Positions 8,089 to 16,800 of a stretch of 19,343 nucleotides of DNA are shown here, one piece after another. The position numbers and the translations under genes are program-made. Origin of the DNA: Saprospiraceae bacterium (GTDB lineage: Bacteria > Bacteroidota > Bacteroidia > Chitinophagales > Saprospiraceae); contig JAHDII010000003.1 in assembly GCA_020630895.1 (NCBI GenBank), forward strand, positions 1-19,343, in the 5' to 3' direction. The number at the start of each line of letters is the position of its first letter. Position 1 is the first letter of the stretch. The notes beneath the pieces are model-generated. The model searched no databases, was not told where the DNA came from, and worked only from the letters and a program-made list of their open reading frames with translations.

Positions 8089-8508
8089 TTACAAAAATAA
8101 GATTTTTCGCGTCGAATTGTCTATATTTTCGATATGAATTCTCATTAAATTATCTGGAAGCAAACTTTCTATAATTTCAGGCCACTCAATAAATGTATAG
8201 TTATCATCATATAAATAATCCTCAATACCAATATCTAAAGCTTCATTTTCATCTTTTAAACGGTATAAATCTAAATGAAAAATGGATTCATTCGTTTCCG
8301 TTTTATATTCATTAATAATTGAAAAAGTAGGACTATTTACTTCATCTATAACATTTAATTGTTTACATATTGTTTGAATTAGAGTAGTCTTTCCTGCCCC
8401 TAAATCTCCTGTTAATAATAGTAGATTTGTCGTATTAGACATTTTATCTAATATATTTTTCGCTATTTGATCTACTTCCTGAATTGTATATATCTTTGAT
8501 CCTTTCAA
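8089..8508 (-). CDS. tsaE: tRNA threonylcarbamoyladenosine biosynthesis ATPase TsaE
   Basis: This is a 139-residue protein, normal for the TsaE (YjeE) family. It is the P-loop ATPase that works with TsaB and TsaD to make t6A at position 37 of ANN-decoding tRNAs in the cytoplasm. The Walker A motif is GDLGAGKTTL, with its GK-T at residues 39-41. Conserved TFSIINEY, HLDLYRL and FIEWPE follow. The start is TTG at 8508: an in-frame TAA lies three codons upstream, and no ATG occurs before residue 23, which is too close to the P-loop for the conserved N-terminal strand. A good TATCTTTG promoter element lies 17 bases upstream. Confidence 0.92.
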   Translation of the reverse strand: MKGSKIYTIQEVDQIAKNILDKMSNTTNLLLLTGDLGAGKTTLIQTICKQLNVIDEVNSPTFSIINEYKTETNESIFHLDLYRLKDENEALDIGIEDYLYDDNYTFIEWPEIIESLLPDNLMRIHIENIDNSTRKILFL

Positions 8509-8525
8509 ATTATATTAATTTTATG

Positions 8526-8533
8526 CAAAGATA
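8526..8533 (-). promoter_or_regulatory. Candidate Bacteroidota -7 promoter element for tsaE
   Basis: The minus strand reads TATCTTTGCA, an exact match to TAnnTTTG with the common CA extension, 17 bases before the TTG start. The transcript leader would be only about 10 bases. No exact TTTG is seen at -33 (TTTTCG is there instead). Confidence 0.5.
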
Positions 8534-8583
8534 AAAGCATTATTTTTATACGAAAATAAATTTCTGTAACGTTGATTACATAC

Positions 8584-8747
8584 TAGACTTTATCATGAAT
8601 TATTGATTATAGCCAAATTGATATTTTGAAAATCTACTTCGTTATTTCTTTCAACCGTAGCTATGGCTACGCTTTTCAAGAAATGCCTTGTATATTTCCA
8701 AAATATCTAATCTGTCTCTCATAAAAAACAATTCGTGATAAAGTCTA
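8584..8747. repeat. 164-bp imperfect palindrome, possible MITE-like element
   Basis: The outer arms TAGACTTTATCATGAATT (8584-8601) and its reverse complement (8730-8747) differ at one base. Inner matched blocks are GATATTTTG (8620-8628) with CAAAATATC (8699-8707), ATTTCTT (8644-8650) with AAGAAAT (8678-8684), and a central near-palindrome CGTAGCTATGGCTACG (8656-8671). The two halves therefore align along nearly their whole length, with a 4-base length difference. Both tips begin with TA, which would fit a TA target duplication as in IS630/Tc1-mariner-type transposition. There is no coding capacity. It fills most of the gap between tsaE and the plus-strand lipoprotein gene. Alternative readings are a highly structured RNA or a relic of an IS. 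Confidence 0.65.
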
Positions 8748-8777
8748 TTCTTTTGAAATCTTAAAAATTATAAATAT

Positions 8778-9713
8778 ATGAAACTATTGTCTTTTCTTTT
8801 TTTTGCTGGTTTACTGATAGGTTTTTCTTCTTGTAAAGAAGATAATGATAATAATAATTCTAATGAACCACAATTAAAATTCAAGTTTGTATTTGATGAA
8901 AATCAAGAACGATTGAATAATATTGGTTTACCTGCAACTATTCCTGCTGGACATGCTGCTCAAACACCTAATTTTCATGCCATGTCTATTCATTATATTG
9001 AATTAGCTCCTAGTGCTTTTACTCCTTTAGGAGGTGGAGAAATTACATATTCTGGAGCAAAAACATCGGCTGGAGGAGCTGATGCTGTTGATTTTGACCA
9101 AGCTTTTGTTGCAGGAGAAAATGAAGTATTTTATTCTATTCCTCTTAAAGACATCAATCCTGGTACTTATGATTGGATTCGTACTTCTGTTACCTATCAA
9201 AATTATGATATTACTTTTAATATAGTGAATGCTCCTATAGATCCAAATCTTTGTGGAGGTGCAACTCAAACAGGAACTGTAGCCTCATTTTTAGGTTATA
9301 ATGTTTATATTTCTGATATCACTCCTAAAAATATGACTGAGGCAGTAAATGATGATAAATTACAAGGGTTTTGGGTATTTGAAACAGATTTAAGTGGTGT
9401 TTGTGAACCTTATAATCAGTTAGTTGTAGGAGAAGCTCCTGAAGGAGCTACAACAGTAGTGAATCCATTAGCGGGAACATCTGATATTCCTCCTGGTTCT
9501 TGTGTGGTAACAGGTGGTTTTACTCAAGCACTTACAATTACTGGAGATGAAACAGAGGATATTGTCGTAACACTTTCTTATTCTATTAATAATAGTTTAG
9601 AATGGATAGATAATATTCCTAATGGTCAATTAGATTTTGATTTTACAACGCCTACTAATTCAGATCAAATTATAGATATGGGCGTTAGAGGTTTAATTCC
9701 TTCTTGGCAATAA
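8778..9713 (+). CDS. Surface-type lipoprotein of unknown function, distantly MbnP-like
   Basis: This 311-residue protein has a lipoprotein signal ending GFSSC (Cys19 lipidated), followed at once by KEDND and an Asn run. An acidic stretch right after the cysteine resembles the Bacteroidota lipoprotein export signal that directs lipoproteins to the cell surface, so surface exposure is inferred. The mature part is beta-rich, with FKFVFDENQERLNN, a His-containing FHAMSIHYIEL segment, and three cysteines (in NLCGG, GVCEP and GSCVV). The start and the acidic sequence loosely recall MbnP/DUF4382-type metal-related lipoproteins, but the match is weak and I would not assign a function. It is the only complete plus-strand gene here and is monocistronic, with a strong terminator 19 bases after its stop. 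Confidence 0.85.
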   Translation: MKLLSFLFFAGLLIGFSSCKEDNDNNNSNEPQLKFKFVFDENQERLNNIGLPATIPAGHAAQTPNFHAMSIHYIELAPSAFTPLGGGEITYSGAKTSAGGADAVDFDQAFVAGENEVFYSIPLKDINPGTYDWIRTSVTYQNYDITFNIVNAPIDPNLCGGATQTGTVASFLGYNVYISDITPKNMTEAVNDDKLQGFWVFETDLSGVCEPYNQLVVGEAPEGATTVVNPLAGTSDIPPGSCVVTGGFTQALTITGDETEDIVVTLSYSINNSLEWIDNIPNGQLDFDFTTPTNSDQIIDMGVRGLIPSWQ

Positions 9714-9731
9714 GAAGTTTATATTATCATA

Positions 9732-9774
9732 AACAAAACCGTCCTAATTTCAGTAAAATTAGGACGGTTTTGTT
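9732..9774. terminator. Bidirectional intrinsic terminator
   Basis: A perfect 19-bp inverted repeat (9732-9750 with 9756-9774) surrounds the 5-base loop CAGTA. The GC-rich core ACCGTCCT pairs with AGGACGGT, and A and T tracts flank it on both sides, so it works in either orientation. It lies between the convergent lipoprotein gene and the PorE-like gene. Confidence 0.9.
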
Positions 9775-9788
9775 ATTTAAAATTTTGA

Positions 9789-12152
9789 TTAATTGGTATA
9801 TCCAATAATTTTAAATTCTGTTCGTCTATTTAATTGACGATTTTCTGGATTATCTGAACCATCAGGATTTGTATTAGGCACTAAAGGTTTAGATTCTCCA
9901 TATCCTTTAGGAACTACCCTATTACTTTTAATTCCTTTTGAAATGAGCCATGTTACAACACTTTGAGCTCTTTCCTGAGATAATTTCAAGTTATATTGAT
10001 CTGTTCCTTTACTATCTGTATGTGATAATAATTCTATAATAATAGTAGGATTATCATTTAATATTTTCAATAAGATTTCTAAATTCGGAATAGATTCATC
10101 TCTTAATTTAGATGAATTAAAATCATAATAAATATTATCTATTTTAAATACTAAATCTTTCTTTTTCTCTTTCAGAGATAGATTTAATTCATGGCTACAA
10201 TTATCTGCTACATTTCTAGCATCATAAGAAGTTGAGGTATTCAAATATCCATCTCTACCTGCTACTATTTTATATCTTTCTCCTTTAGGAACATTTATAG
10301 AAAACTCTCCTTTTGAATTGGTTGTTGTTTCTTTATAAAATTGCTCTACTCCTGTAGTTGTTGTATATATTTTAATATTTGCATTTGATAGTAAGCTTTT
10401 AGTTCCTGTTCCACTATCTGCATAAATAGTTCCTGTAATATTACAAGTAGTAGGAACAACTTTTGTTTTCTTTAAATAAATATCCTTCGTAAAGATTTTA
10501 CTGGCATCTAATCCTCTTGTTGAAAATTTATATTCTTCTTTATCATAACCTTCTGCTACTATTTCTAAAATATAATCTCTTCCTGGCTGAAGTTTATCAT
10601 AAGCAAAACCTGATTTTCCAGAGGTTGTAGATTCAATTACTTTTTGACCTGTAGTTACATCGTATAAAATCAGTTCTATTCCTGATTTCATTTTTTTATT
10701 TTCATCATAAACTCTACCTGTTAAATCTACAAGGATTGGTTTTTCTAAAGGCGGAGGAGCTAAATCTGCAACAAAAATATCATCACAACAAGTTCGTCCA
10801 GCTAAAGAATATCCTCCAGGACGATTAGATACAAAATAGGCTTTCATTTTGTCTTTTGTCATCACAAAAGAAAAGTCATCAGAAGAAGTATTGATTTGAC
10901 TTCCTGCATTTACGGGCAATGTCCAATCTGTATAATTTACATTATTTTTATTCGCCATAAAAATATCTAACCCACCTAAAGAAGGTCTTCCATCAGAGCT
11001 AAAATATAAACGAGGACGAGGATCTTCATAACCTTCAGCATCATCTATAAAAGGAGAAATTTCATTTCCTACAGTATTAATTTTATCTCCTAGATTAATT
11101 ACATTATCAAACTCTCCTGTAGTTGAAGTTGCTGCCCATAAATCCATACCTCCTTTTCCTCCAGGTCTGTTTGAAGAAAAATACAATACATCTTGTCCAT
11201 TATTTCCCTCTACAACAAAAGGAGTTGTGCTATTGTATCCATCCATATTGACTGAATTTCCTAGTTTTTGGGGTCTAGTCCAAGAATATTTATCATTATC
11301 TGTATTTTTATCACTTACATAAATAGCACATTTCATTTCAGCAACAGATACTTGCTCACAGATAGTTACATATAATTTTTCTCCAGAAGGAGATAAAGCC
11401 ATACTTCCTACATGGTTTAATCCTCCTTCTATGTTGATATCTACTTCTTTTGCTCCTTTAACTTTATTAAATCCTTCAATAGTAGCTGTATATAATTTAG
11501 AAACGATCACTTGATCTTCTAAATTAATGGCTTCGTCTGCTTTTAGAGATGTATATAATAAGGTACCATCAGCCATTACTGTAGCGGCTGATTCGGTATA
11601 TTTACTATTCACTTTTTTATTTAAATTATCTAATTCATTCACTATTACTACAGGTTCAATTCCTTTACGAGCCATTTTACAACCTTCATAAGCTACTTTA
11701 GCTAATTCACCATATTCATCTCCTTCACTTCCTTTATAATTTTGAGCAAATTGAAAAAATATTTCTTCTGCTTCTTCATAATCTCCAGCTTGTTTTAACA
11801 TCATTCCATAATGATAATCGAGAAGAGGATATTTATTTTTATCCTTTGCATCTCCTCTCAATATTTTTTTTCTAAGGCTTCTATAAGAAGATGCTGCTTT
11901 TCTATAATCTCTACCCAAGCGATAGGTTTCAGCTAATTTGAATTTGAGATCTAAATTATCTGGATTTAATTCTATAGCTTTTATATAATATTCTGTAGCA
12001 GAATAATAACTTCCTTTTTCCATTAAGAAATCTGCTTTTTCAGCTAATTCGCCCCAAGTATCACGTACTTTTCCTGGTTGAGCAGATATGCTTACAGCTA
12101 AAAATAATAATATGAATATTGAAATATATGTCTTTCTCATTGTTGAGTTCAA
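9789..12152 (-). CDS. PorE-like OmpA-family protein with TPR and beta-propeller
   Basis: This is a 787-residue protein with a signal peptide to about residue 24 (ending SISA-Q); Met5 is an alternative start. TPR-like helices span about 35-165. A PD40/WD40-like propeller covers about 180-470, with repeats such as LYFSSNRPGGKGGMDLW, LYFSSDGRPSLGGLDIF and AYFVSNRPGG. Two carboxypeptidase-regulatory-like (CNA-B-type) folds occupy about 480-565 and 570-665. A C-terminal OmpA domain (about 675-787) has peptidoglycan-binding signatures HTDSKG and NLKLSQERAQS. This domain order matches PorE of the Porphyromonas T9SS and many OmpA genes paired with porP/sprF. The likely role is anchoring an outer-membrane T9SS or adhesin assembly to peptidoglycan. 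It follows the PorP/SprF gene by 9 bases, so the two are cotranscribed. Confidence 0.93.
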   Translation of the reverse strand: MNSTMRKTYISIFILLFLAVSISAQPGKVRDTWGELAEKADFLMEKGSYYSATEYYIKAIELNPDNLDLKFKLAETYRLGRDYRKAASSYRSLRKKILRGDAKDKNKYPLLDYHYGMMLKQAGDYEEAEEIFFQFAQNYKGSEGDEYGELAKVAYEGCKMARKGIEPVVIVNELDNLNKKVNSKYTESAATVMADGTLLYTSLKADEAINLEDQVIVSKLYTATIEGFNKVKGAKEVDINIEGGLNHVGSMALSPSGEKLYVTICEQVSVAEMKCAIYVSDKNTDNDKYSWTRPQKLGNSVNMDGYNSTTPFVVEGNNGQDVLYFSSNRPGGKGGMDLWAATSTTGEFDNVINLGDKINTVGNEISPFIDDAEGYEDPRPRLYFSSDGRPSLGGLDIFMANKNNVNYTDWTLPVNAGSQINTSSDDFSFVMTKDKMKAYFVSNRPGGYSLAGRTCCDDIFVADLAPPPLEKPILVDLTGRVYDENKKMKSGIELILYDVTTGQKVIESTTSGKSGFAYDKLQPGRDYILEIVAEGYDKEEYKFSTRGLDASKIFTKDIYLKKTKVVPTTCNITGTIYADSGTGTKSLLSNANIKIYTTTTGVEQFYKETTTNSKGEFSINVPKGERYKIVAGRDGYLNTSTSYDARNVADNCSHELNLSLKEKKKDLVFKIDNIYYDFNSSKLRDESIPNLEILLKILNDNPTIIIELLSHTDSKGTDQYNLKLSQERAQSVVTWLISKGIKSNRVVPKGYGESKPLVPNTNPDGSDNPENRQLNRRTEFKIIGYTN

Positions 12153-12161
12153 TTTCTTTTT

Positions 12162-13181
12162 TTAAAATCTAATACATGGTAAAGTAGGATCCACTTCTTT
12201 TTTAATCCTACCAATATATCCTAAACTAATTTCAAAGCCTCCTTGGTATTGAGAGGCAGGATTTAATTTAGAAATATTTATATCATAAGTAGCCATTAAT
12301 TCTACTCCTTTAAATCCAAAGCCTAATCCTACAATAGCTGCATCAGAAAGACGATAACCTCCTCCAAAAATCAATTCAAAATCAGGAGAAATCTGATAAC
12401 CTAAATTTGTTGTTAGATTAATTTGATTAATACTTGCTTGAGTCATAAATAATATCTCTGGTAAAATACTCAATTTAGGGTTTTTCGTTTTGAATTCTCC
12501 TTCTGCAAAAACAGCTACTCTACCTGGTAATGTATTAGTTGCTGTATTGGTTAAAAATATTTCCTTAGATTGTAGTAAGTGCATATATGCAACTCCTAAT
12601 TTATAATTCATTTTATTAGAAGGATAACTACTAAAAGTAACTCCTAAACGAAGATCCCCTCCAGAAATATTAGTATTTGCAAAATTTTCCATTGTAGGCA
12701 TTCCTACATTACCTGAATTATCAAATTGATCTGAAAAAATTAAGGCATTAGTATCTAAACGTTTAGAAATCATTCCTCCTTGTACTCCAAAAGATAAATA
12801 AGTTTTTTCTTTTTTATCTAAGTTCATATGATATGCTGCTGAAGCCAATATCACTAGATTATTAAAATCTCCTCCTCCTGTTTGATCATTAATAAAAAGA
12901 AGACCTGCTCCTAATGAATTTCTACTTTCTTCTTTCAATTTGAAATTCATATCAAAAGAAAGACCTGGTGTTGAATATACTCCTCCTGAAGTAATAGAAG
13001 ACCATTGATTTCTATAAATCAATTTCACTCGATATGTTCCTTCAATATGACCACTTAAAGAAGGGTTCAATTGAAGAGGCATATTATAAAATTGTGAAAA
13101 ATGAATATCTTGTCCTTTCAGAGTCAATGAAAACCCTAATAGTAAGAATAAGATGATATATATATATTGATAACTCTTCAT
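12162..13181 (-). CDS. PorP/SprF family type IX secretion outer-membrane protein
   Basis: This 339-residue protein has a signal peptide ending at about residue 23 (TLKGQ). The family-defining start follows directly: DIHFSQFYNMPLQLNPSLSG, then YRNQW near residue 57. The rest is a predicted outer-membrane beta-barrel with alternating strands and Gly-rich turns, ending CIRF. In Flavobacterium johnsoniae, SprF is needed for surface localisation of the adjacent adhesin SprB. PorP-type proteins associate with T9SS substrates that carry a type B C-terminal signal. The same context is seen here, 34 bases after an adhesin gene with that signal, so a dedicated role in exporting or displaying that adhesin is inferred. 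Confidence 0.95.
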   Translation of the reverse strand: MKSYQYIYIILFLLLGFSLTLKGQDIHFSQFYNMPLQLNPSLSGHIEGTYRVKLIYRNQWSSITSGGVYSTPGLSFDMNFKLKEESRNSLGAGLLFINDQTGGGDFNNLVILASAAYHMNLDKKEKTYLSFGVQGGMISKRLDTNALIFSDQFDNSGNVGMPTMENFANTNISGGDLRLGVTFSSYPSNKMNYKLGVAYMHLLQSKEIFLTNTATNTLPGRVAVFAEGEFKTKNPKLSILPEILFMTQASINQINLTTNLGYQISPDFELIFGGGYRLSDAAIVGLGFGFKGVELMATYDINISKLNPASQYQGGFEISLGYIGRIKKEVDPTLPCIRF

Positions 13182-13215
13182 TTTATAAGAATATTCTTTT
13201 ATGAAAGTTTAAAAA

Positions 13216-13836
13216 TTATCGTACTAAATTAAAATGTCCTTTTAAGGTAGCAGTTCTATTTAATAAATCTAAATATTCTACTACATATACATAAGTTCCA
13301 ACAGGTTGTTCTTTACCATTAAATGTACCATCCCAAGAAGATGAAACATCATCATGAAGTAATTTGCCCCATCTATCAAATACTCTAAACATCGTTACTG
13401 TTACATCTACACTAGGAATAAATGGTTCATAGACTTCATTATCACTATCTCCATTAGGTGAAAATGCTGTTGGCATTACCACTACTACAGGAGGTACTAC
13501 TGTTACGACTACTTGATCGGCTGCGGTACAACCATTATCATCTGTTACAATAACAGTATAAGTTGTAGTTTGATTCGGTGCTGCTGTAGTATTGGCTCCA
13601 TTAGGATTACCTACAAATGGAGGATCCCAAACATAAGTATAAGGAGAAGAACCTCCTGAAGCAGCAACAGATAAATCGGTCGTTTCTCCTGCTTCTATTA
13701 TAACATCTTCGCTAGCTACTGCTGTTGGCGAATCAAATTCATTAATATCTCCATTAGCTGTTACAACACAACCTAGAGCATCTGTTATTGTTACTGTATA
13801 AGTATTAGCTCCTACTCCTGTTAATGGATTTTGCAT
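13216..13836 (-). CDS. C-terminal fragment of the SprB-like adhesin with type B sorting domain
   Basis: This 206-codon open frame overlaps the 3' end of the large adhesin frame by 32 bases and is almost certainly its displaced C-terminus rather than a separate gene. Its first in-frame ATG falls in the middle of a SprB repeat, and it has no signal peptide. It completes that repeat (GVGANTYTVTITDALGC, residues 8-23). An Ig/PKD-like module follows (about 36-116, with SGGSSPYTYVW and TYTVIVTDDNGC). Then comes the CHU_C/gliding-motility C-terminal domain (about 121-206): PTAFSPNGD, MFRVFDRWGKLL, WDGTFNGK, PVGTYVYVVEY, ending HFNLVR. That domain is the type B T9SS secretion signal. If made alone, the fragment would stay in the cytoplasm. 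Confidence 0.85.
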   Translation of the reverse strand: MQNPLTGVGANTYTVTITDALGCVVTANGDINEFDSPTAVASEDVIIEAGETTDLSVAASGGSSPYTYVWDPPFVGNPNGANTTAAPNQTTTYTVIVTDDNGCTAADQVVVTVVPPVVVVMPTAFSPNGDSDNEVYEPFIPSVDVTVTMFRVFDRWGKLLHDDVSSSWDGTFNGKEQPVGTYVYVVEYLDLLNRTATLKGHFNLVR

Positions 13837-16800
13837 TATTGGACCATTGATAATCTACAGGAGCTGTTGCATTTTCTACTGAAACTGAAATAGAGCCAGA
13901 ATTATCTCCTGTACAAACATTTTGTATTTGTAGATTAGGAATTAATTCATATTCTTCAACAGTTACTTCATTAATTGCTGTACATCCATTTACATCTGTA
14001 ATGGTTACAGAATAAGTATTAGGTGTTAAATCTGTTATTGTAGCATCACTACTTCCATTACTCCATTGATATTGAAAATTAGGAATTCCTTGAATAGGAG
14101 TAGCAGATGCAAAACCATTATTTTGTCCTACACAAGTATTTTCTACTATCATATCTGCTACCATATCATACTCTGTTACTTCAGTAGAACTTTCTGCAAT
14201 ACAACCCCTACTATCTGTTACAGTTACAGTATATGTTCCAATTGCTAAGTTCGATAATGTTTCATTAGAAGTCGTTGTTCCATTTGACCAAGCAAATTCA
14301 TATTGAGGAACACCATTAGCAACTGAGGTAATAATTACACCTGCATTTTGTTCTATACAAGTTTCTCCTATACCAAAATTCAACACCATATCTTGTAAAT
14401 CAACTGTTATTGGTGATACAACAGTACATCCTCGGCTATCTGTTACTGTTACTGTATATGTTCCATTTTCTAAATTCGAAATATCTTCTGTTGTTTCTGT
14501 TGTTGACCATTCGTATGTATATTCTGGATAACCTGCAACTGATAAATCTATAGCTCCAACAGTTTGCCCTGTACAATCAGGTGTAATATTTGCTCCAGTA
14601 ACGACTTCTACATCAGAAACAGTATAAATAGAATGTGCTACACATCCATTACCATCTATTAATTCTATAAAATATGTTCCTGAGGCTAAATTAGGAACAT
14701 GAAATTCAGCACTAGGACAATCTGGATGTGGTCCTGCAACTACAATTTGAGGTTCTCCATCTAGTTCTACATTATAAGAATAATCAGGTGTACCATTTTC
14801 TGGAATTAAGCAAATCATACCATTTGACATTCCTGCACAAGGAGGTATTACTGTTATATTTGAGGTTAAAGCCTCTGGCTCATTAATAATAATTGTTGAT
14901 GTATAAGGAAGAGAACAAGGAGGTAAAGAACTATCTATAATAACTAATTCATATTCTCCATTATCTAACCCTACAAAAGAATGAGTATTATTTGTAGTTG
15001 TAACAGTTTGTATTCCTGTTAATTGATAAGTAAAAGGACCTGTTCCTCCATTTAATGAAACATCTATAGAACCATTATTCGCTCCAAAACAGCTCACATC
15101 ATTTGCAGTAATATCATCTATTGTAAAACCAGGACATGTAGGTTCTAATACTTCAATAGCAAATGTTTGTGAACAACCTAAATCATCTGTAACTGTAATA
15201 TTATAAACTCCTGCAGGAAGGTTATCTAATGAATAACTATCTGCGCAGTCTGCTGTTCCTCCAATTTGAAGTAAATTTCCTGTATTAGGATCAACTGTTA
15301 CAGTATAAGGTTCTACTCCTCCATTAATACAAAAATCTATACTTCCTGAAGCTACACCTGGAACAGCTACATGAGTAATATTTTCATCTAAAGTAATGAT
15401 TGGATTTTCATTTACTTCTATATGAGAGGTATGAGAAACTGAACATCCATTTCCATCCATTACTATCATATCATATTCTCCTGCTGATAAATTGTCTATC
15501 ATAAAATCTGGAGAAGTTTGAGTAGGAGAAAAAGTTACACCTCCATCTAAAGAGATAGAATAAGGCTCTACTCCATCTACTATGCTAAGATTTAAAATAC
15601 CATTACTTTCTCCTCCACAATCTAAATCAATAATTTGAATATTTTCTATAGTTAATGGGCAAGTAGGATCATTCACTACTATGACTAGAGTATCTGCACA
15701 ACCATTGGCATCTGTTGTAATAACATTATAAGTTCCTGCAGGTACTTCGGTAATCAAAAAGTTACCTTGACATGTTCCTGTACCTGTTCCCATTATTCCT
15801 ACATTGGGTTCTATTGTAACAGTATAATCCGGTGTTCCTCCATTAGCACAAACTTCAATTTGACCATCTGCTACACCAACAGCAGTTGTACTAGTAGGTG
15901 TAGCTGTTGAAGTAACAACAGTTGGTTCGTTTACAGCCACTGGATTGAATAAATAAGTTACTTCACAACCATTATTATCAAAAAGGGCTACAAAATATTG
16001 TCCTGCTGGTAAATCAGGATACACTAAAGGATTTTCTAAATCTGTATAAGTAATTGGAGGAAATCCTTGTCCTACATCTACAGTAATAGAAGTAGCATCT
16101 CCTGGTTCTAATAAATTAATGGTTAAAGTACCATCAGAAGAACCATTACAAAGGGCATCTTGTCCTACAATATCTGATAAATGAAATCCTGTACAATTAG
16201 GAGCATCAATATCTAAATCATTAATTGTTGTTTGACAACCTAAGGCATCAATAATAGTTACATCATAAGAGCCTTGAGACAAACCTGATATTAAATAATT
16301 ATGTAAACAAGTGCCTGGTACTTCATAAATTGTTGCTTCTGGCAAAGAGGGTAAATAAATAATAAATGGTGCTTCACCTGAGTTAAAACACAATTGAATT
16401 TCGCCATCATTATTATTTGTATTCGTAACATTTACAGGAGTGGCTACAATATCAATTTCACAACAATTGTTTTGCATTACAGTAGTTGTATTGATACAAT
16501 TAAGATCATCTACATCGGTAAATGTCAAAGTATAAGTATTTCCATCAGCAGGTAGGGTAATTGTTCCACCTACTCCATAAGTAAATGGACCAAAAGTATT
16601 GGTTCCATCAGAAACATTAAATTGATTACTAGCTCCACCTAAAACGACACTAGCATTTACTGTAATATCATAAATATCATCTAAAGGATCATAAGGTGTA
16701 TTATTATTATTACAAACCCCTTCTGTTGCATCAGTTATAGTTAAGACACAATTTGTAAAATTAGAACATGTAGCAGGGGGTGTTATTGATACCATTTGAG

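Noticed and set aside
8092..8099. TATTTTTG as an ald promoter element overlapping the end of tsaE
   Set aside because: It is formed by the final Phe-Leu codons and a T run, with no supporting -33 element. Read-through from tsaE explains ald expression as well.
8565..8580. TGTAA-N6-TTACA as a possible operator for tsaE
   Set aside because: Five-base arms only, with no second copy seen. It is too short to support.
13216..13836. An independent small gene encoding a type B sorting-domain protein
   Set aside because: It begins inside a SprB repeat, lacks a signal peptide, and joins the upstream frame seamlessly after a one-base correction.
13825..13840. Programmed ribosomal frameshifting in the adhesin
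   Set aside because: The required shift is +1 at AATGCAAAATCC. There is no recognisable slippery heptamer, no strong stimulatory structure, and no precedent known to me for this family. A mutation or sequencing error is simpler.
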